Origin: Pirellulales bacterium
Lineage (GTDB): Bacteria > Planctomycetota > Planctomycetia > Pirellulales > Thermoguttaceae
Length of the DNA stretch: 16,509 nucleotides
Direction: 5' to 3'
NCBI GenBank assembly: GCA_030642635.1
Contig: DAOWNK010000039.1
Coordinates: forward strand, 1-16,509
Shown here: positions 14,087 to 16,509 of the stretch, piece after piece
Position numbering within the stretch: position 1 is the stretch's first letter
Layout: each line of letters starts with the position of its first letter
The notes under the pieces: generated by a model
Seen by the model: only the letters and a program-made list of their open reading frames with translations
Told to the model about the DNA's origin: nothing
Database searches by the model: none
Translations under genes and position numbers: made by a program

Positions 14087-14148
14087 GCAATACCCGGCAT
14101 GGCGGGGGTCGGCGGTATTGCCGCCGATGAATTTCCGCCCTGCCGGGT
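14087..14148. repeat. nested palindromes between convergent genes
   Basis: ACCCGGCA (14092-14099) pairs with TGCCGGGT (14141-14148), enclosing an inner hairpin CGGCGG-TATTG-CCGCCG (14110-14126). An alternative pairing, GCAATACC (14087-14094) with GGTATTGC (14114-14121), excludes the outer one. It lies between the ends of the PEP-CTERM gene and the DUF4926 gene and probably acts as a two-way terminator or is a REP-type element. Confidence 0.65.
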
Positions 14149-14167
14149 AATTGCTTACCCGTGGTGC

Positions 14168-14398
14168 TTATACAGGCGCAATTTCCCGAGCGTGCAAAAT
14201 TTGCTTGCCTTGCATCGGGTAGATGTCGGCGGATGTAAGCGTTAGGACTGCGATGGTTTCACCCTCGGCGGTGACGAATTCGACTTCGTAGGCCGAAGGG
14301 TCCTGATAACAATGAACCACCGTTCCCACGTCGCCTTGTTCAAGGCCGTGTTTTACGATGTCTCGCGTCAGAACAACGAGGTCTAATTCACAGATCAT
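14168..14398 (-). CDS. DUF4926-family small protein
   Basis: A 76-residue protein with the DUF4926 pattern: LDLVVLTRDIVKHGLEQGDVGTVVHCY, then YEVEFVTAEGETIAVLTL. The family is predicted to be a small SH3-like beta barrel and is often the downstream partner in two-gene cassettes in cyanobacteria and planctomycetes. Function is not established; an antitoxin or modulator role is inferred only from gene pairing. It starts six bases after the stop of the Uma2-family nuclease gene, so the two form an operon and their products may interact. The usual partner I remember is a DUF6883 protein, so pairing with Uma2 is less common. Confidence 0.8.
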   Translation of the reverse strand: MICELDLVVLTRDIVKHGLEQGDVGTVVHCYQDPSAYEVEFVTAEGETIAVLTLTSADIYPMQGKQILHAREIAPV

Positions 14399-14404
14399 GT
14401 TGTG

Positions 14405-15019
14405 TTAAACCAACCACTGCTTCCGGCCGTCGGTTCGGGTTACTTCGATCTGCGGGCGCGGGTCGGCTGCGACCAGGCGGAATGTAAGCGGAAGAACGTC
14501 GCTTGTAAGAACCGTGTCCTGCTCCAGGGTACAATTGCCTGCGGTTGCAAGCGTTCCGTTGCGGTATCGGAATAACTCCAGCGACCACGGGCTGCGATCC
14601 ACCAACAGCAATTCTCCTACGGCAATTTTTTCGTAGAACGGCAGTTTCTGACGTGTCCGATCATCCTGGCTCATAATCTCCACGGCGAAGTCCGGACCGC
14701 CCAGCCAGTACGTGTCGCAATTCTTCGCCATGCCGTCGGCCATGAAGACCACCACGTCGGGCACGCGATAGTTTTGCTTCCAATCGGACTCCCTGTCGCT
14801 GACGTTCACGCCGGGGCGTACTTTCCCGAGGCCGGGCCAACCGACAACCTCTTCAAAAATCGAGGTCAACCGCGAGACGATCTCCTGATGTTCGTCGTTG
14901 GGCATCGGTGTCATTATATATGTTCCCTCCCAAACTTCGTCGTATCGGTCGGCACCGGTCGCTTGCCGTTGGGATTGAAGACTTTCTTCCAGCCAGGGGT
15001 CGATAATCATGGTTGTCAT
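14405..15019 (-). CDS. Uma2-family (DUF820) predicted endonuclease
   Basis: A 204-residue protein of the Uma2 family, predicted PD-(D/E)xK nucleases that are highly multiplied in cyanobacteria, chloroflexi and planctomycetes. Core residues are Asp88 in YRVPDVVVF, Glu114 in GGPDFAVEIMS, then Asp120 and Lys125 before FYEK, with GELLLVD closing the fold. N-terminal YDEVWEGTYIMTPMPNDEHQEIV is the common Uma2 opening. No substrate has been shown for most members, and links to mobile DNA or stress are hypotheses. The start at 15019 follows GGGAG about nine bases upstream, inside a small inverted repeat (15021-15032). It has a good promoter and is followed by the DUF4926 gene. Confidence 0.88.
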   Translation of the reverse strand: MTTMIIDPWLEESLQSQRQATGADRYDEVWEGTYIMTPMPNDEHQEIVSRLTSIFEEVVGWPGLGKVRPGVNVSDRESDWKQNYRVPDVVVFMADGMAKNCDTYWLGGPDFAVEIMSQDDRTRQKLPFYEKIAVGELLLVDRSPWSLELFRYRNGTLATAGNCTLEQDTVLTSDVLPLTFRLVAADPRPQIEVTRTDGRKQWLV

Positions 15020-15064
15020 TGGAGTAGACTCCCTCGAACTCGTGCCGCACCAACTTACACTACG

Positions 15065-15093
15065 AGTATATCAGACAGTGAACCGATTGTAAA
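15065..15093 (-). promoter_or_regulatory. sigma-70 promoter of the Uma2-DUF4926 pair
   Basis: On the minus strand TTTACA (15093-15088) is followed after 17 bases by TATACT (15070-15065). The expected start near 15058 gives a leader of about 40 bases. In that leader GGAGT-AG-ACTCC (15021-15032) covers the ribosome binding site of the Uma2 gene. Confidence 0.55.
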
Positions 15094-15124
15094 GCAAACA
15101 CCCACATGTTACCAATTCACTGCG

Positions 15125-15138
15125 AAGCCGCAAGCGGC
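15125..15138. repeat. REP-like palindrome, third copy of the core
   Basis: AAGCCGCAAGCGGC, identical to 1862-1875 and, inverted, to 1813-1826. It lies just past the stop codon of the 337-residue membrane protein (minus strand) and before the Uma2 promoter, so it may help end the upstream transcript. Confidence 0.6.
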
Positions 15139-15142
15139 CGAT

Positions 15143-16156
15143 TCACTGCGCCGCCGACTTGCTGCCGTCGGGCGAGCCGGTGATGAAATTGCCGGGCATA
15201 AGCGGTCGGGCCGCAACCGAGTAGCCGAGCCGGTACAACTGTTTTCTGACCTTGCGGAACTCGTCGAAGCTGTCCGGATATGTCCACAGCGTAACGGTGT
15301 TGCGACCGGGGCGGAATTTTGACAGCGCGCCGTAAAACTCGGACTCTTCGGCCAACGCCGCATCAACCGGCTCGCCCAACCGGCCGGATGTCGGGATGAA
15401 CGACGCCCGTTTCAACCGGATAATGCTGCCGCCGTAGCCAAGCTCCATTGCCGTCTCGGGCGAGATGTCATAGCGCCGAAGGACGTATTTTAGCCGGAAC
15501 CCGGCCATCGGCCCGATGGTATCGACCAGCTCGCGCCGATCGCGGAGCTGGTGCCTCTGCCGAGAGAACTCATTGCGGAGCCGGTCGAGCAACTCATCGA
15601 GCGGCACGTATACGATCCGTCCGGCACGGAGTTGAAAATGTGCCTCGCGCTGGTCGACCGTGCGGCTCAGCGGCGTGGGGTAGCTCTCTACGACGGTCGG
15701 CTCGGCTGCGGCATGTTCAGCACGTGTAAGATCACACCTAAGCTGCTTCAGGCTATGCTGCAAATCGGCCAGGTTGCCGGCAAGGTCGAAATCCCGCCGC
15801 GACCGGTCGTCCATACGTTCGCGTTGAGATCGGATATCGTGTTCCATTGCCGAGACGGCGGTGGCCAGCAGATTGCGATGCAGGCCGCGACGGGCGGTTT
15901 CAGCTTCCAGCTTTCGGAGTTGATCGGCCGTCTTGAGCACATCGGCCTGTAGCGCCCGTTCCGCGGCCAGGTCTTTTCCAAGTTGATGGTCTTCTTGTTC
16001 GGCCTTGCTGAAAATTGACGCTGTAACCACCGTGTTCTTTACACGCACACCAACCACCATCACGAGGATAATCAATATCCCCACCATGTTGGCCACGATA
16101 TCCAGAAACGAATCGTAGCTGGGAGCTTCGTCGGTTTGTCGTGTCAGTCTCGGCAT
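15143..16156 (-). CDS. ExbD-like membrane-anchored coiled-coil protein
   Basis: A 337-residue protein of unknown function. It opens with a short basic tail and one membrane helix (about 15-39), SYDSFLDIVANMVGILIILVMV. Asp15, Asp19 and Asn23 at the helix entry recall the TM segment of ExbD/TolR, whose Asp carries protons. Residues about 45-150 are a long charged coiled coil, and about 155-325 a globular domain with VESYPTPLSRTV, IVYVPLDELLDRLRNEF and TLWTYPDSFDEFRKVRKQLYRLGYSV. Paired proteins of this shape next to MotA/TolQ/ExbB channel genes are, as I recall, common in planctomycetes. The gene just upstream ends in a related C-terminus, so the two are probably paralogous partners in an inner-membrane complex. 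No Shine-Dalgarno is seen. The coding call is firm, the ExbD link is inference. Confidence 0.78.
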   Translation of the reverse strand: MPRLTRQTDEAPSYDSFLDIVANMVGILIILVMVVGVRVKNTVVTASIFSKAEQEDHQLGKDLAAERALQADVLKTADQLRKLEAETARRGLHRNLLATAVSAMEHDIRSQRERMDDRSRRDFDLAGNLADLQHSLKQLRCDLTRAEHAAAEPTVVESYPTPLSRTVDQREAHFQLRAGRIVYVPLDELLDRLRNEFSRQRHQLRDRRELVDTIGPMAGFRLKYVLRRYDISPETAMELGYGGSIIRLKRASFIPTSGRLGEPVDAALAEESEFYGALSKFRPGRNTVTLWTYPDSFDEFRKVRKQLYRLGYSVAARPLMPGNFITGSPDGSKSAAQ

Positions 16157-16167
16157 GGTTTGAGAAG

Positions 16168-16228
16168 AAGGGGGAAGGGGGAAGGAGGAATTTCGAGTTT
16201 CCCCCTTCCTCCTTCCCCCTTCCGCCTT
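16168..16228. repeat. 23-bp purine/pyrimidine inverted repeat built of heptads
   Basis: The left arm (16168-16190) is two AAGGGGG units, one AAGGAGG unit and AA. The right arm (16206-16228) is its reverse complement with one mismatch, and the loop is 15 bases. It fills the gap between the partial gene at the right edge and the 337-residue protein gene. One strand is nearly all purine, so the DNA could also form a triplex, and the RNA a long stem. Confidence 0.8.
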
Positions 16229-16229
16229 T

Positions 16230-16509
16230 CTACTTCCCCCCCTTCCCCCTTTCTACTTCCAGCCCGCTGTTCTCCAGCAGGATGCTAAGTTCCGTGAATC
16301 GCTTCTCGGCGCCGGGCGCCACGTAGACGTTCAGCGTCGGGCGCCAATACATGCCACGTCCGGCGATACCCCAACCTGTCATGTACTCCCAGACGCCCGA
16401 GACGACCTCATCTATCGACAACTCGGTCCGTGGCCCAAGCGGAATGGCCTTGCCCCCGGCCACCCCGCGCCCGGGCACGATCACCAACCGGTCCCTGTGG
16501 CACTCCACC
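16230..16509 (-). CDS. C-terminal part of a paired membrane-complex protein (5' end beyond right edge)
   Basis: The frame is open from the right edge to a TAG at 16232-16230, giving about 93 residues of the C-terminus. The first in-frame start codon inside the window is a GTG at the very edge, and the family context suggests the gene continues upstream. LDIVVSGVW-type packing is not clear, but LNVYVAPGAEKRFTELSILLENSGLEV lines up with VTLWTYPDSFDEFRKVRKQLYRLGYSV of the next gene, so I infer a paralog. The last residues, VERGKGGK, are encoded by a degenerate pyrimidine-rich repeat: TTTCTACTTCC occurs at 16227-16237 and 16250-16260, and the first copy supplies the stop codon. No function can be assigned from this fragment. 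Confidence 0.7.
   Translation of the reverse strand, partial: VECHRDRLVIVPGRGVAGGKAIPLGPRTELSIDEVVSGVWEYMTGWGIAGRGMYWRPTLNVYVAPGAEKRFTELSILLENSGLEVERGKGGK

Overview
The window looks like a stretch of a Planctomycetota chromosome (perhaps Pirellulales-like). The reasons are: a FlgI-like lipoprotein carrying HEAT repeats, a PEP-CTERM sorting-signal protein, the ExbD-like paired membrane proteins of unknown function at the right edge, a GC-rich composition, and many small GCCGC..GCGGC palindromes between genes. The assignment is inference from gene content; no rRNA, tRNA, CRISPR array, transposase or integrase was seen.

Layout. Positions 1-1623 (-) hold most of a FlgI-like/HEAT lipoprotein that runs off the left edge. 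Positions 1813-1875 hold a 19-bp inverted repeat just past the end of a compact minus-strand operon, dnaJ/cbpA-type chaperone -> rnpA -> yidD (3468 to 1882). From the shared upstream region a VanZ-like membrane protein (3604-3975) is read in the other direction. It is followed by a haloalkane-dehalogenase/OleB-type alpha/beta hydrolase, a QueD/PTPS-family pterin synthase and ribosomal protein L28 (rpmB).

The centre is a translation cluster: gatC and gatA, then a nucleotidyltransferase-fold gene with its own promoter and a very strong ribosome binding site, then gatB. Together gatCAB encode the tRNA-dependent amidotransferase that makes Gln-tRNA(Gln) and/or Asn-tRNA(Asn). gatB leads straight into three tiny genes (HicB-like, DUF4258, DUF2283) that look like a toxin-antitoxin-type cassette. 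These are followed by a SAM hydroxide adenosyltransferase (DUF62 family) packed against bioA, the biotin-pathway transaminase that uses SAM as amino donor.

The right third is accessory-like. It has a small DUF5678-type gene (-), a PEP-CTERM protein interrupted by one in-frame TGA, a Uma2-family nuclease with a DUF4926 gene (-), and two membrane-anchored proteins of an ExbD-like type (-); the second of these is cut by the right edge.

Non-coding structure is rich. Six promoters of good quality can be read, two of them (dnaJ, and the one before the PEP-CTERM gene) so close to an ATG that leaderless messages are plausible. There are two adjacent heptanucleotide tandem arrays where gatC's ribosome binding site should be, and a purine-rich heptad array forming a 23-bp inverted repeat between the last two genes. 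One 81-bp palindromic element supplies the C-terminus and stop codon of the VanZ-like gene. The most promising candidates for an undescribed system are the HicB/DUF4258/DUF2283 triplet and the FlgI-like HEAT lipoprotein.
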